Of a stretch of DNA of 42,301 bases, positions 26,046-34,944 are shown one piece after another. The position numbers were made by a program, and so were the translations under genes. Each line of letters opens with the position of its first letter. The first letter of the stretch is position 1. Source of the DNA: an uncultured bacterium (lineage in GTDB: Bacteria > Desulfobacterota > Binatia > HRBIN30 > CADEER01); the NCBI GenBank assembly GCA_902826395.1, contig CADEER010000017.1, positions 21,573 through 63,873 of the forward strand, in the 5' to 3' direction. The notes below the pieces were generated by a model, which ran no database searches, was not told the origin of the DNA, and saw only the letters and a list, made by a program, of their open reading frames with translations.

Positions 26046-27209
26046 ATGTCAGACAGTTTTGCGGCGACGCCGTTGACGGTGGACAGCGACGAGCAGGCAA
26101 TTTTTCGAGAGAGTGTGCGCAGCTTCGCGCGCCAGACCGTGGCGCCGCACGTTCGCGAGATGGATGAGACCCAGTCCATGCGGCGCGAGCTCATCCGGGG
26201 TGTCTTCGAGCTCGGCATCATGGGCATCGAGGTGCCGGTGGAGTATGGAGGCGCCGGCGCCGACATCATGACCTCCGTCATCGCGATCGAGGAGCTTGCC
26301 GCCGTCGATCCGTCGCTGAGTGTTTGCGTCGACGTGCAGAACACACTGGTCAACAAAGCGATCCTGCGCTGGGGCAGCGAAGAGCAAAAGCAGCGATATC
26401 TCCCTCGGCTGTGCAGCGACATGCTCTCGTCGTATTGCCTGAGTGAGTCGGGAAGCGGCTCCGACGCCTTCGCTCTCCAGACCCGCGCTGTCGCCGATGG
26501 CGACGCGTATCGGCTGAACGGCTCCAAGAGCTGGATCACCAACGGCGGCGAGGCGGAGCTCTTCCTGATGTTCGCAACCGTCGATCCCGATGCCGGCTAC
26601 CGCGGCATTACGGCGTTCGTCATCGAGCGCAATTTTCCGGGCTTCAGTGTCGGCAAGAAGGAAGACAAGCTCGGAATCCGAGCGTCCTCAACGGTGGCGC
26701 TGCACATGGAAGATTGCGTGGTGCCGAAGACGAACGTCCTAGGCGAGGTCGGCAAGGGCTACAAGATCGCCATCGAGACGCTCAACGAAGGCAGGATCGG
26801 TATCGGCGCCCAGATGATTGGCCTCGCGCGTGGCGCGCTCGAGCAGGCTCGCGGCTATATTCTCGAGCGGAGGCAGTTCGGTCGCGCAATCGCCGACTTT
26901 CAGGGCGTGCAGTTCCAGTTCGCGGAAGCGGCGACGGATCTCGAAGCGGCGCGCCTGCTCGTGTACAACGCGGCACGCCTCAAGGATTCCGGCCGCCCGT
27001 ATCTCACCGAGGCGGCGATGGCCAAGCTGTACTCTTCGCAAGCGGCCGAGCGCATCGCCAGCCGCTGCGTCGAGCTGCACGGCGGCGTCGGCTTCACCAA
27101 GGATTTCGTGGCCGAGAAGTTCTACCGCGACGCCAAGATCGGCTCGATCTACGAGGGCACGTCCAATTTGCAGCTGCAGACCATCGCCAAGCAGCTCCTG
27201 CGGAGCTGA
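26046..27209 (+). CDS. Acyl-CoA dehydrogenase (short/branched-chain type)
   Basis: A 387-residue flavoenzyme that oxidises acyl-CoA to enoyl-CoA, passing electrons to ETF. Family signatures are complete: CLSESGSGSDAFALQTRA in the middle domain, KSWITNGGEAELF, and the C-terminal region HGGVGFTKDFVAEKFYRDAKIGSIYEGTS, whose Glu in YEG is the catalytic base. The string DAKIGSIYEGTSNLQLQTIAK is very close to short/branched-chain enzymes (ACADSB type), so 2-methyl-branched or short substrates are likely. A strong ribosome binding site GGAGG precedes the ATG. No other beta-oxidation gene is adjacent. Confidence 0.92.
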   Translation: MSDSFAATPLTVDSDEQAIFRESVRSFARQTVAPHVREMDETQSMRRELIRGVFELGIMGIEVPVEYGGAGADIMTSVIAIEELAAVDPSLSVCVDVQNTLVNKAILRWGSEEQKQRYLPRLCSDMLSSYCLSESGSGSDAFALQTRAVADGDAYRLNGSKSWITNGGEAELFLMFATVDPDAGYRGITAFVIERNFPGFSVGKKEDKLGIRASSTVALHMEDCVVPKTNVLGEVGKGYKIAIETLNEGRIGIGAQMIGLARGALEQARGYILERRQFGRAIADFQGVQFQFAEAATDLEAARLLVYNAARLKDSGRPYLTEAAMAKLYSSQAAERIASRCVELHGGVGFTKDFVAEKFYRDAKIGSIYEGTSNLQLQTIAKQLLRS

Positions 27210-27214
27210 ACGAC

Positions 27215-27252
27215 GAGAACCGGAAACGCTGATGTGCGTTCCCGGTTCTCGG
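27215..27252. terminator. Bidirectional terminator-like hairpin
   Basis: CGAGAACCGGAAACGC (27215-27230) pairs with GCGTTCCCGGTTCTCG (27237-27252) across a six-base loop, between two convergent genes. It is related in sequence to the hairpin at 19257-19320. No T tract is visible. Confidence 0.6.
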
Positions 27253-27268
27253 TTCCCAGGTCCCGATC

Positions 27269-28345
27269 TCAGTCCGCCTTGGCCTTGAACTTGCCGAGTT
27301 CGTTCTTCTTCAGGTCGCCGGAGTCGAACTCGCCCTCGAAGCAAACGCTGGTGTCGCTGTTGATCAGTTGTACCAGCACCGGAAGAGCGAGCGGCGGCGT
27401 GACCGTGGGCAGATTGGCGCCCTTGCCGATGACGATGGCCTTCGCCTTGTTGTCGAGGTTCGCCTTGAGAACGATCTTCTGGATGCCGTCCTGGGTCAGG
27501 TTCTTGTCGAGGTACTTGAAGCCGTTGGTGCTGATCGGGTTCCACAGCGTCGGGTTTGGCTGCACAACGGCGTCGGCGATGAGGTTGGCCGCCGTCCCGG
27601 CGTAGAGACAGAGCGAATACACGGCCGTGTCCGTGGGGTCGGCGAAGTCGCCCGTCGGAGTCGACTGCCCCTTGATCCACTTGAAGACGATCTTGTCCTT
27701 GCTGTCGGGCGTCTTGTCGTTGACGATGAGAATCGACTTGAGCGCCGTCTTGCAGCCGGCCGCGGGTGTCTCCGCGCAGAGCGTGTAGTGCACGGTGATC
27801 GAGATGTGGTCGACGCCGGCGGTATCAAAGCTGTCGGTCGCGGAGATGGCGGCGCCGAAGCCGGCGCTGTTGATGTCGGCGGCGGTCCACGTCTCGCCCC
27901 ACAGGTCACTATCGCTGCCGTAGGTGATCGACGCGTCCGCCAGTGGCCAGGTTCCGCCCGCCGAGCGATCGCTCGCGCCGATGACGCCGCCTTTGACGAT
28001 GCGCACCGCCGCGTCGAAGATGGTTCCGCCGAGCGAGCGCCGCTCCACATGGACCTCGATACCGGTGATCTCGGCCGGCGTCGGCAGATCGAAGCCGAAG
28101 CTCGTCGCCTTCAAAAACTGCGACGGCGAACCGCCCGGCCCCGTGCTGGCGACGGCGTCGTCGCTGGCTGCTGCGTTGGCCGGGTTGATCCACACCGACG
28201 TGCCGGGCGCAGAGTTCGCGACCGTGCCCGGACTGAGCGGCCCTTCCGAGAGTTGAGCCGAAGCGACGGTCGCTGTTGCGAAGAGCGCGACGGCGACTGC
28301 GATAGACGCACCGAAACCGCTGCGAGACGAGACCACTGCGAGCAT
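27269..28345 (-). CDS. Secreted protein with shared C-terminal domain, no Cys repeats
   Basis: A 358-residue exported protein. The signal peptide (ASIAVAVALFATATVASA) is followed by an N-terminal beta-sandwich-like domain (about 30-190) with VHVERRSLGGTIFDAAVRIV and VDHISITVHYTLC, similar to domains that describe strand pairs in adhesins. The last 155 or so residues are the domain shared with the genes at 7627, 10448 and 38089: SILIVNDKTPDSKDKIVFKW, LTQDGIQKIVLKANLDNKAK and DLKKNELGKFKAK. There are no disintegrin-like repeats, so the C-terminal domain travels independently of them. GGGGGATCCA precedes the ATG. The function is unknown; an extracellular structural role is likely. Confidence 0.83.
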   Translation of the reverse strand: MLAVVSSRSGFGASIAVAVALFATATVASAQLSEGPLSPGTVANSAPGTSVWINPANAAASDDAVASTGPGGSPSQFLKATSFGFDLPTPAEITGIEVHVERRSLGGTIFDAAVRIVKGGVIGASDRSAGGTWPLADASITYGSDSDLWGETWTAADINSAGFGAAISATDSFDTAGVDHISITVHYTLCAETPAAGCKTALKSILIVNDKTPDSKDKIVFKWIKGQSTPTGDFADPTDTAVYSLCLYAGTAANLIADAVVQPNPTLWNPISTNGFKYLDKNLTQDGIQKIVLKANLDNKAKAIVIGKGANLPTVTPPLALPVLVQLINSDTSVCFEGEFDSGDLKKNELGKFKAKAD

Positions 28346-28602
28346 TGGATCCCCCGATCGAGAGTTTGGCTTCCCCGCCCGAACTCTAAAACTGTGAGTT
28401 GAATGCCCGCTTATGGATCCGCCGCCGGTCGGCTGTCAAGTAGCGACTTCCCCCGATGAACGAGACAGCGCGATCGTCCGACCGCGGCAGTTTACTGCAC
28501 CCTCTCGGACCCAGCGTGGGCTGCGCTCCATCGGGTTACGAGACCCAAGCGCATCGCCCGGTCCACCAACGCCGCGGCAGGTGCGTCTGGCGCGCCAACG
28601 TC

Positions 28603-29550
28603 CTAGCGGGCCGCGGCGGTGGCGACCGTCACCGGCACCACTTCGCCGTCGCCGTAGCGCTCGAGGTAGTCGAGGCGCAGACCGAGGCAGTCGTCGTCCT
28701 TGTGCACGCACGCCGCGCAGCGGTCGCCGTAGGCGTTGGGAGAGATGCGGGACTCCCAGAGTGTGAACGTCGATCGCGGCGTGATCACCAGGACCTTGTC
28801 GTCGCGCAGATCGGCGACGTGATCCTCGTATCCGGGCAGCATGCAGCGCGGGATGTGGCGCGAGAGGACCTTCACGCCGAGGGCGCGGCCGCGCTCGAAA
28901 GCGGCGAAGATTCCTTCGCGCATTTCGGAAACCGGCAGTAGCGAGTCGAGATTGTCCCGATTGCGGTCGGAGAGCGACACCAGCCAGAGATTGAACTTTG
29001 CGACGCCCTTTGCCGCCCAATGGTCGACGATGTCGGGCAGGTGCATCCACGTGTCGCTCTTGATGATCAGATCGCCGATCGGCTTGCGGCCGAGCGCGGC
29101 CAGGTTGGCGACGCCGGCCTCGACGAGGTCGAACGCGTCGGGGCGGCCCATGATGTGCGCGTACAGCTCCGGCGTGTGTGCCATGAACGAGATGTGGAAG
29201 TCGGTCAGGCCGGCGTCGACGGCTTCCTCGGCGTAGGCGCGGTAGGAGTACATCATGCCGTTCGATGCGACCTTGATCGACGTGTAGCCGCGGTCACGAC
29301 ACCAGCGGATGAGCGGCAGCAGGGCGCGGCGGATGGTGGGCTCGCCGCCGCCGAAGGCGACGCGGGTGGCGCCGCGGCCGCGCGCGTCGGCGAGGATGTC
29401 CATCACCTTGGCGACCGGCATGTTCTGCTCTCGCATCTCGTCGGTGATCGAGCAGTAATCGCACTGCACGTTGCAGGCGTAACCGATCTGCACGTCGACC
29501 AGGACATCCCGCCAGTCGACCCAGGACTCCTTGGTGGAGACGGCCGACAT
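28603..29550 (-). CDS. Radical SAM protein with SPASM-like tail (fifth gene of cluster)
   Basis: A 315-residue radical SAM enzyme. The Fe-S cluster motif C26-x3-C30-x2-C33 (CNVQCDYC) is intact, followed by a GGE element (RVAFGGGEPTIRR) and a short Cys-containing tail near the C-terminus (CAACVHKDDDCLG) of the kind that holds an auxiliary cluster in SPASM proteins. It also carries the substrate-binding strand wording HISFMAHTPELYAHIMGRPDAFD, a pattern repeated in its neighbours. Such enzymes modify peptides, usually by carbon-carbon, carbon-sulfur or carbon-oxygen bond formation. It is last in a row of five same-strand genes and a likely part of one pathway. The substrate is inferred to be the peptide at 37749 and 41816. 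Confidence 0.87.
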   Translation of the reverse strand: MSAVSTKESWVDWRDVLVDVQIGYACNVQCDYCSITDEMREQNMPVAKVMDILADARGRGATRVAFGGGEPTIRRALLPLIRWCRDRGYTSIKVASNGMMYSYRAYAEEAVDAGLTDFHISFMAHTPELYAHIMGRPDAFDLVEAGVANLAALGRKPIGDLIIKSDTWMHLPDIVDHWAAKGVAKFNLWLVSLSDRNRDNLDSLLPVSEMREGIFAAFERGRALGVKVLSRHIPRCMLPGYEDHVADLRDDKVLVITPRSTFTLWESRISPNAYGDRCAACVHKDDDCLGLRLDYLERYGDGEVVPVTVATAAAR

Positions 29551-29609
29551 GCTTACGCCACTCCGTTGAGGGCGTTGCCCCCGTGCGCGCTGCGCGCTCC
29601 GATGGGCTC

Positions 29610-29627
29610 GGCGCCGCTAGCGGCGCC
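29610..29627. repeat. Perfect 18-bp palindrome in the radical SAM operon
   Basis: GGCGCCGCTAGCGGCGCC is an exact palindrome in the 107-base gap between two radical SAM genes, the largest gap in the cluster. It could be a weak transcript-processing site, an operator or chance in GC-rich DNA. Confidence 0.35.
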
Positions 29628-29657
29628 TCCTTGCTCTTGGCCGAGGCGTGCGTTCAT

Positions 29658-31976
29658 TCACGCCGCGCCGATCGCCGGGCGGGCGCGTTCGACGCGCATG
29701 TCGGGTTCGTCCTGCCTGAAGACCTGGAAGCCCTCGCAGACGGTGGTCCACGGGCATTCGCGGCAGACGTCGCGCTTCTCGCGCTTGGCGCCGAGCCATT
29801 CGTACAGGTTGACCTGTTCGGGGTAGCGCGGGTCGGCGGCGAACACCATCGTCCGGCCGAGCTTCTGCAGGTCGCCGGCGACGTAGCGTTCGTAGCCCGG
29901 CATGGCGCAGAACTGGGCGTTGATGGCGTGGATCTGGATCTGATCGGCGAAGCGGTCGATGACGCGCATGACGGCGCGGCCGCTGACCTCGAGCGGTGGG
30001 ACGACGTCGTCCCAGGCGCGGCCGAACGGCGTCGTGAACTGGAAATTGATCTTGCGAAAGCCCTTGGCGATCGCAAGCTCGGTCAGTGGCTCGAGGTGTT
30101 CGACGTTCTGCTGCACGATGGTGACGTTCATGCCGACGTCCATCGCCGCCGGGCGCAGAGCCATGACGTTGTCGATGCCGGCGATCGTCTGCGCGAAGCT
30201 GCCCGGCGCGTCGGTCGCCGCATCGTGCACGTCGGCGGTGGCGCCGTGCAGCGAGATCAGGAAGTGGGTGATGCCGCTGTGCACGACCTTCTCGGCGAGA
30301 TCGCGGTCGCGCAGCAGGCGGCCGTTGCTGGTGAGATTGATCGAGCGGTAGCCGATGTCGCGCGCCAATGTGATCGCCTCGACGAGCTGCGGGTGCATGG
30401 TCGGCTCGCCGCCGTCGATGTCGAGCTGGTCGGTGCCCTCGCGGCGGTGTTGGCGCAGGATCTCCTCGATCTTGTCCCACTGCATCGACGCCGAGATGCG
30501 GTCGCCGGTGGCGCAGAAGACGCATCGGTTGGCGCACTTGTAGGTGATGTTCATGATCAGCTTGCGGGCCTGGCGGGCGGCGATCTTCATGTCGAAGGCG
30601 GCGCGCGCCTTGGCGATGTAGCCGGGCGGGCAGTTTGGCGGGTCGAAGCACGGCTTGTGCTGGAACAGGGCGCCGTCCTTGAGATCGACGCCGCGCGGCT
30701 CGACGAGGCCCAACGCCACGCACTGTTCGTGTAGCTCGGTGCCGCGGATGGGGGTCGCGAACTGCATCGATGGCCAGGCGCCGTAGCGATCGTAGAGCTC
30801 CCACGCCATCTCGAGCGTTGCCGTGACGTGCTCCGGCGTCTCCCACGGGAAGCCGATGATGTAATGGATCATCAGCGGGACGCCGAGCTCTTCGCACCAA
30901 TCGGCGACGTTGCGGATCGCCTCGAGCTTCTGGCCCTTGCCGATGGCGCCGTCGAGATCGCCCTGCGAGGCGCTCTCGGCGGAGATGCTGAGAATCCTCG
31001 TGCGGCCGCGCATCAGCGAGACGCCCTCGCGATCGAGATGGTCGGCGCGCATTCCGTTGGGGAAGTCGTAGGTGAGGCCGAGATCGTTGAACGTCTTCAA
31101 CATGGCGTTGAAGTCGGTGCGCACGTTGACCATCTCGTCGAGGATCAACAGGTGGCGCGCCCCGTATACCGTCCGCAGCAGGTACGCCCAGTGCGCCAGC
31201 CGCTTCAGCGGGATCGGCTGGTAGAGCTTGCGGCCCTTTTCGCGCCAGCCGGGATTGCTGGTGCAGAAGATGCAGCGGTGCGGGCAGCCGGTGCTGGTCA
31301 GGAAAGAGCGTGTGCCGGGTCCGATGCCGAAGGTGTTCTGCCACCCGCCGTCGCCGAAGCAGCGGTAGAGAAAGTGATCGAAGTGGTGCAGATCCAGACC
31401 GTCGATCGCGTAGAACGCTTCCAGCGGATCGCCGCCGCGGGCGCCGGGCGCCACTTCGCGCAACACCGAGCGAGTGCCGCGCAGGGAAGTCAGAGACTGC
31501 GGATCGCCGAAGTGGCGCTCGCCCGGATACTTCAAGATCGCGTCGAGCTGCGGATACTCGGCGAGCACCGCGTCGGCGTCATAATTCATGTAGTGCTGGC
31601 CGCCGACGTAGCCGTCGCACAGCAGCAGCACCGCCTCCGGATAGCGCTCGCGCAGAGCCGGAATCAGGCGCCGCGTCTCCGCGTGCGCGTCCTCGATGCG
31701 CACGAACACCGACGAGGCGAAGACGACGACGTCATAGTCGCCGTCCGGCAGACCGGCGGTGAAGGCGTCGTGCTCGACGCCGAGGATCCAGCCACCGGCG
31801 GATCGGCGATGTCGCCCCGAGTCGGGCAGCGCGGCCGCGTCGTAGATCTCGACGCGGGCGCCGGCGCGTGCGGCGAGGCCGGCGCAGGCGAGCGCTCCGT
31901 GATTGGCGAACGTCGGATAGTCGATGAAGTCGTCATCGACCACCAGCGGCGGGTTGACGAAGAGAATGTGGGGCAT
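29658..31976 (-). CDS. B12-binding, double radical SAM protein
   Basis: A 772-residue protein with three parts. Residues 1-155 look like a cobalamin-binding Rossmann domain (MPHILFVNPPLVVDDDF, DVVVFASSVFVR, ILKYPGERHFGD). The first radical SAM domain has C231-x3-C235-x2-C238 (CPHRCIFC). A second complete one has C481-x3-C485-x2-C488 (CANRCVFC) with a DGGEPTMHPQL loop. The tail has CRECPWTTVCEGF, as in SPASM proteins. Typical B12-radical SAM enzymes have only one SAM domain, so this is a fusion of two enzymes. The second domain resembles the enzyme encoded at 31990. It lies 13 bases downstream of that gene. Confidence 0.88.
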   Translation of the reverse strand: MPHILFVNPPLVVDDDFIDYPTFANHGALACAGLAARAGARVEIYDAAALPDSGRHRRSAGGWILGVEHDAFTAGLPDGDYDVVVFASSVFVRIEDAHAETRRLIPALRERYPEAVLLLCDGYVGGQHYMNYDADAVLAEYPQLDAILKYPGERHFGDPQSLTSLRGTRSVLREVAPGARGGDPLEAFYAIDGLDLHHFDHFLYRCFGDGGWQNTFGIGPGTRSFLTSTGCPHRCIFCTSNPGWREKGRKLYQPIPLKRLAHWAYLLRTVYGARHLLILDEMVNVRTDFNAMLKTFNDLGLTYDFPNGMRADHLDREGVSLMRGRTRILSISAESASQGDLDGAIGKGQKLEAIRNVADWCEELGVPLMIHYIIGFPWETPEHVTATLEMAWELYDRYGAWPSMQFATPIRGTELHEQCVALGLVEPRGVDLKDGALFQHKPCFDPPNCPPGYIAKARAAFDMKIAARQARKLIMNITYKCANRCVFCATGDRISASMQWDKIEEILRQHRREGTDQLDIDGGEPTMHPQLVEAITLARDIGYRSINLTSNGRLLRDRDLAEKVVHSGITHFLISLHGATADVHDAATDAPGSFAQTIAGIDNVMALRPAAMDVGMNVTIVQQNVEHLEPLTELAIAKGFRKINFQFTTPFGRAWDDVVPPLEVSGRAVMRVIDRFADQIQIHAINAQFCAMPGYERYVAGDLQKLGRTMVFAADPRYPEQVNLYEWLGAKREKRDVCRECPWTTVCEGFQVFRQDEPDMRVERARPAIGAA

Positions 31977-31989
31977 GACTACCAGCCCG

Positions 31990-33027
31990 TCACAATGCGC
32001 GCTGCAGTGCCTCTTGTCGCTGCTCGATCGAGGGCTGCTCGGTGCGCGAGCGACGGCCGCGGCGCGCCTGCAGGCGCGCCATCAGCTCCGGCGACGGTTC
32101 GTGGCCGAGCACCTGCACGATGGTGTCGTAGGGATCCTCGAACATGGGCGACTGCTCGCGCTCGTCGTAGGTGCGCGCCATCGAGTACATGCCGGCGCAG
32201 ATCGAATCGAAGCGGCACACGTCGCACGCTTCGCCCTTGCCGTGCAGGAACTCGCGCTGGTGCACGAAGCCCTTGAAGTCGAGGAAGCGAATGCAGCGCT
32301 CCTCTTCCTTGATCGTCTTGCGCGCTTCGGTGGACGCCCATGCGTAGCGGCGCATGTAGCAGAGCGGGACGCGTTCGGCGCGGAACGATCGGCCGGTGCC
32401 GTGCAGGTAGTCCATCGCTTTCTCGAGCGACACCTGGAACTCGTAGTGATGCGGGATGCAGTCGGGGAACTCTTCGGCGCGATTGCCGTCGGGATCCATG
32501 TTGTTCCACACGAAGTGGCGGATGAACGGGAAGTTCTCGCAGATCCACTGCACGTTCTCGTGCAGATGATCGCAGTTGTAGACGTTGATGACCGTGTTGA
32601 TGTCGCAGGTGATCCCCATCTCCGGCACGTTGCTCAAACACTTCACCAGAATGTCCCAGGCGCCGCGATACTGGGTGATGAAATCGTGCACCTCGCGCCG
32701 ATAGCTGTGCAGGGACACGTGGATGTGAGTCAGACCGGCGTCGACGCAGCGGCGAAAGAAGTCCTTGTCGGCGAGCTTCTGGCCGTTGGTGATCATGCGG
32801 CTGAACAGATTGCGCTCGCGCGCGTAGGAGAGGGCGGGCAGCAGCAGCTCCGAGGTGCTCGGCTCGCCGCCGGTGAGGATGACGCCGTCGTAGCCCATCT
32901 CGACCAGCTTCTCGATCTCGGTGCGCATCTGGTCCACGTCCAGATGCACGCCGGTCGGCGGGTTACTGCAGAACTGACACTTCTGGTAGCAGTTCCTGGT
33001 CAGTTGCAGATAGCCGAGATTGGCCAT
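31990..33027 (-). CDS. Radical SAM/SPASM-like protein
   Basis: A 345-residue radical SAM enzyme. C13-x3-C17-x2-C20 (CYQKCQFC) begins almost at the N-terminus, followed by LTGGEPSTSELLL and the strand HIHVSLHSYRREVHDFITQY. The second half has CDVCRFDSICAGMY, a SPASM/Twitch-like auxiliary cluster motif. The protein resembles peptide-modifying rather than cofactor-making radical SAM enzymes. The ATG at 33027 lies 21 bases after the previous stop. A basic Gln/Arg-rich tail (about 40 residues) follows the last Cys. It is the third gene of the five and has closest similarity, in my reading, to the second half of the neighbouring double protein. Confidence 0.88.
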   Translation of the reverse strand: MANLGYLQLTRNCYQKCQFCSNPPTGVHLDVDQMRTEIEKLVEMGYDGVILTGGEPSTSELLLPALSYARERNLFSRMITNGQKLADKDFFRRCVDAGLTHIHVSLHSYRREVHDFITQYRGAWDILVKCLSNVPEMGITCDINTVINVYNCDHLHENVQWICENFPFIRHFVWNNMDPDGNRAEEFPDCIPHHYEFQVSLEKAMDYLHGTGRSFRAERVPLCYMRRYAWASTEARKTIKEEERCIRFLDFKGFVHQREFLHGKGEACDVCRFDSICAGMYSMARTYDEREQSPMFEDPYDTIVQVLGHEPSPELMARLQARRGRRSRTEQPSIEQRQEALQRAL

Positions 33028-33048
33028 GAATTCAGTTTGTCGCCGCGG

Positions 33049-34944
33049 TCACGCCGGCGGCGCATCTCGCAGTTGTGCCCAGCGGCGTTCCCGTGCCTCG
33101 CGGGCACGGCGGGCGTTGGCCATCAACGGCTCCTCGGGCAGCGGCTGCGGCCCGTCGAATCCGGGCAGACTGGGTGCGACAGGCTCCAGCGGCTTGCCGT
33201 CGCGCAACCGCTTCGGCGGCTCCGGTCGCAAACGCAGCATCTGCTCCTCGGCGGCAACCGCCCAATCGCCTTCTTGCAGCGGCTCGAGCTGCGCGAATCC
33301 CTGGTCGCGCAGGAAGTTGATGTGAGCGCCGTCGCAGCGATCGTTGAGGCGGCAGTCGCGGCAGCGCAGCGACTTGCCCCAGTAGCCCTCGACGACGTGG
33401 GCGCGCGCCAGGGCGCGGGTGTCGATGCGTCCCGTCTGGGGATCGAACATCTTCTTGGCGAGCACCTTGGGGGCCTCGCGCAGTTGCGTGTCGGGCGCCA
33501 GGCAGGCGGGCAGGCCGCTCACCGCCACCGGCAGGTCGAGGGCCGCGAAGAAGTCGCGCGGGCTGCGCACGTCGTCGGCCGACGCATCCTTCAGGAACTC
33601 GTGTCCCACCTGGTGGATGCGCAAGCGCGATAGGTGGCGGCGCACCAACTCGCGGTGCGCCAGCATCCATTGCGCGGTGCGCTGGTTGAGCTCGATCTCG
33701 ACATCGACGCCGACCGGCAGATCGGCATCGCCGAGCAGCGTTTCGAGCTGTGCCGCGTCGTGCAGACGCACCAGCAGCGGGTTGCGCACGACAGCGCGAT
33801 CGACCAGTCGAGAGACCGTCTTGGGCTTCACGTAGATGCCGATCTGCTCATTCAGCGGCAGTGCCTCGAGCGCCGTCAGGTCGTCGACGTCGATGCCGAG
33901 GTACGAGCTGCCGTAGGGCAGGCCGGCCGCCGTCAGATCGGCATAGGCCCAGCTATCCTCGCTGGCTTCGCCGACGTGCCAGACTTCCCACGTTTGCTCG
34001 TTCTGCCGCCCGACGAAGCGGTCGGTGGTGTTGCAGAACGGCTCGATGAAGCAGTACTGGCAACGCTCCTGCTCGCGACATTCGAGCGGCGTACCTTCGT
34101 CGAGATAGCGGCGCACCTGGTGGCGGCGACCGTTCACCTCGTCGAGCATCTTGTGCGGATCCTGGATGAGATCCTCGAGGCCTTCGAGGTACTCGACCGG
34201 GAACCGGTTCGTCCACACCACGACGCCGGGGTGGTGGTTGAGGCGAAATACCTTCTGCAGTCGCGGCAGGTGGACGCGCGGATCGTAGAAGAGGTCGTTG
34301 CGATTCTCGAACGCCGCCCCCTGCGGAATGACGTGCAGCAAGTCGAACTCGCGCACGCCCACCGACAGGCTGAGCTCGACGATCTGATCGATGTACTCGA
34401 CGTTCTGCTTGTTGATGCACACGTCGACGTTGACGATGATGCGACCTTCGCGAATCGCCCGCATCATGCCCTTCATGAGCTTCTGGAAGGCGCCGGGCGT
34501 ACCGGTGAGGCGGTCGTGTAGCTCCGGCGTATGGCCGTGCAAGCTGAACGTGATCTCGCCGAGGCCGGCGTCGACCGCGGCGCGGTAGAAGTCGAGCTGC
34601 GAGAACATGACGCCGTTGGTGACGGTCTGGACTCGATCGTAGCCGAGATCCTTGGCGTAGCGCACGAAGTCGACGAACTTCGGGTGAATCGACGCCTCGC
34701 CACCGGACAGGATGATCTTGTCGGCGTCGAGCTCTTCGATGCCTCGCCTGATCTCGCGCTGCACGTCGTCTTCGAGGAGATAGACGCCTCGGGGGGTGTC
34801 GGTGTCGAGGCAGAAGACACAGCGGCTGTTGCACGCGGTGACCAAGCGGACCCAATGCTTCTTCCTGTTGGCGACGCGTTCGCGCGCCAACATCTGGTCT
34901 TTCAGGTGTTCGCCCATCGCTTTGACCTCGCTGTGCTTCGCCAT
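33049..34944 (-). CDS. Long radical SAM protein with a Cys-rich second half
   Basis: A 631-residue protein. The first half is a complete radical SAM domain: C38-x3-C42-x2-C45 (CNSRCVFC), LSGGEASIHPKF, and EITFSLHGHTPELHDRLTG. A cluster motif CREQERCQYCFIEPFC closes it. The second half (about 330-560) reads like another barrel that lacks the CxxxCxxC, ending in an auxiliary motif CRDCRLNDRCDGAHINF. The C-terminal 60 residues are Pro/Arg-rich. It overlaps the end of the preceding gene by 43 bases if ATG 34944 is the start; ATG 34917 is another option. It is the likely first catalytically intact maturase of the cluster. Confidence 0.85.
   Translation of the reverse strand: MAKHSEVKAMGEHLKDQMLARERVANRKKHWVRLVTACNSRCVFCLDTDTPRGVYLLEDDVQREIRRGIEELDADKIILSGGEASIHPKFVDFVRYAKDLGYDRVQTVTNGVMFSQLDFYRAAVDAGLGEITFSLHGHTPELHDRLTGTPGAFQKLMKGMMRAIREGRIIVNVDVCINKQNVEYIDQIVELSLSVGVREFDLLHVIPQGAAFENRNDLFYDPRVHLPRLQKVFRLNHHPGVVVWTNRFPVEYLEGLEDLIQDPHKMLDEVNGRRHQVRRYLDEGTPLECREQERCQYCFIEPFCNTTDRFVGRQNEQTWEVWHVGEASEDSWAYADLTAAGLPYGSSYLGIDVDDLTALEALPLNEQIGIYVKPKTVSRLVDRAVVRNPLLVRLHDAAQLETLLGDADLPVGVDVEIELNQRTAQWMLAHRELVRRHLSRLRIHQVGHEFLKDASADDVRSPRDFFAALDLPVAVSGLPACLAPDTQLREAPKVLAKKMFDPQTGRIDTRALARAHVVEGYWGKSLRCRDCRLNDRCDGAHINFLRDQGFAQLEPLQEGDWAVAAEEQMLRLRPEPPKRLRDGKPLEPVAPSLPGFDGPQPLPEEPLMANARRAREARERRWAQLRDAPPA

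Noticed and set aside
34902..34944. Possible frameshift between the degenerate protein and the next radical SAM gene, which overlap.
   Set aside because: Both have their own plausible starts and stops; a 15-43 base overlap is common in operons and both ends read as intact.
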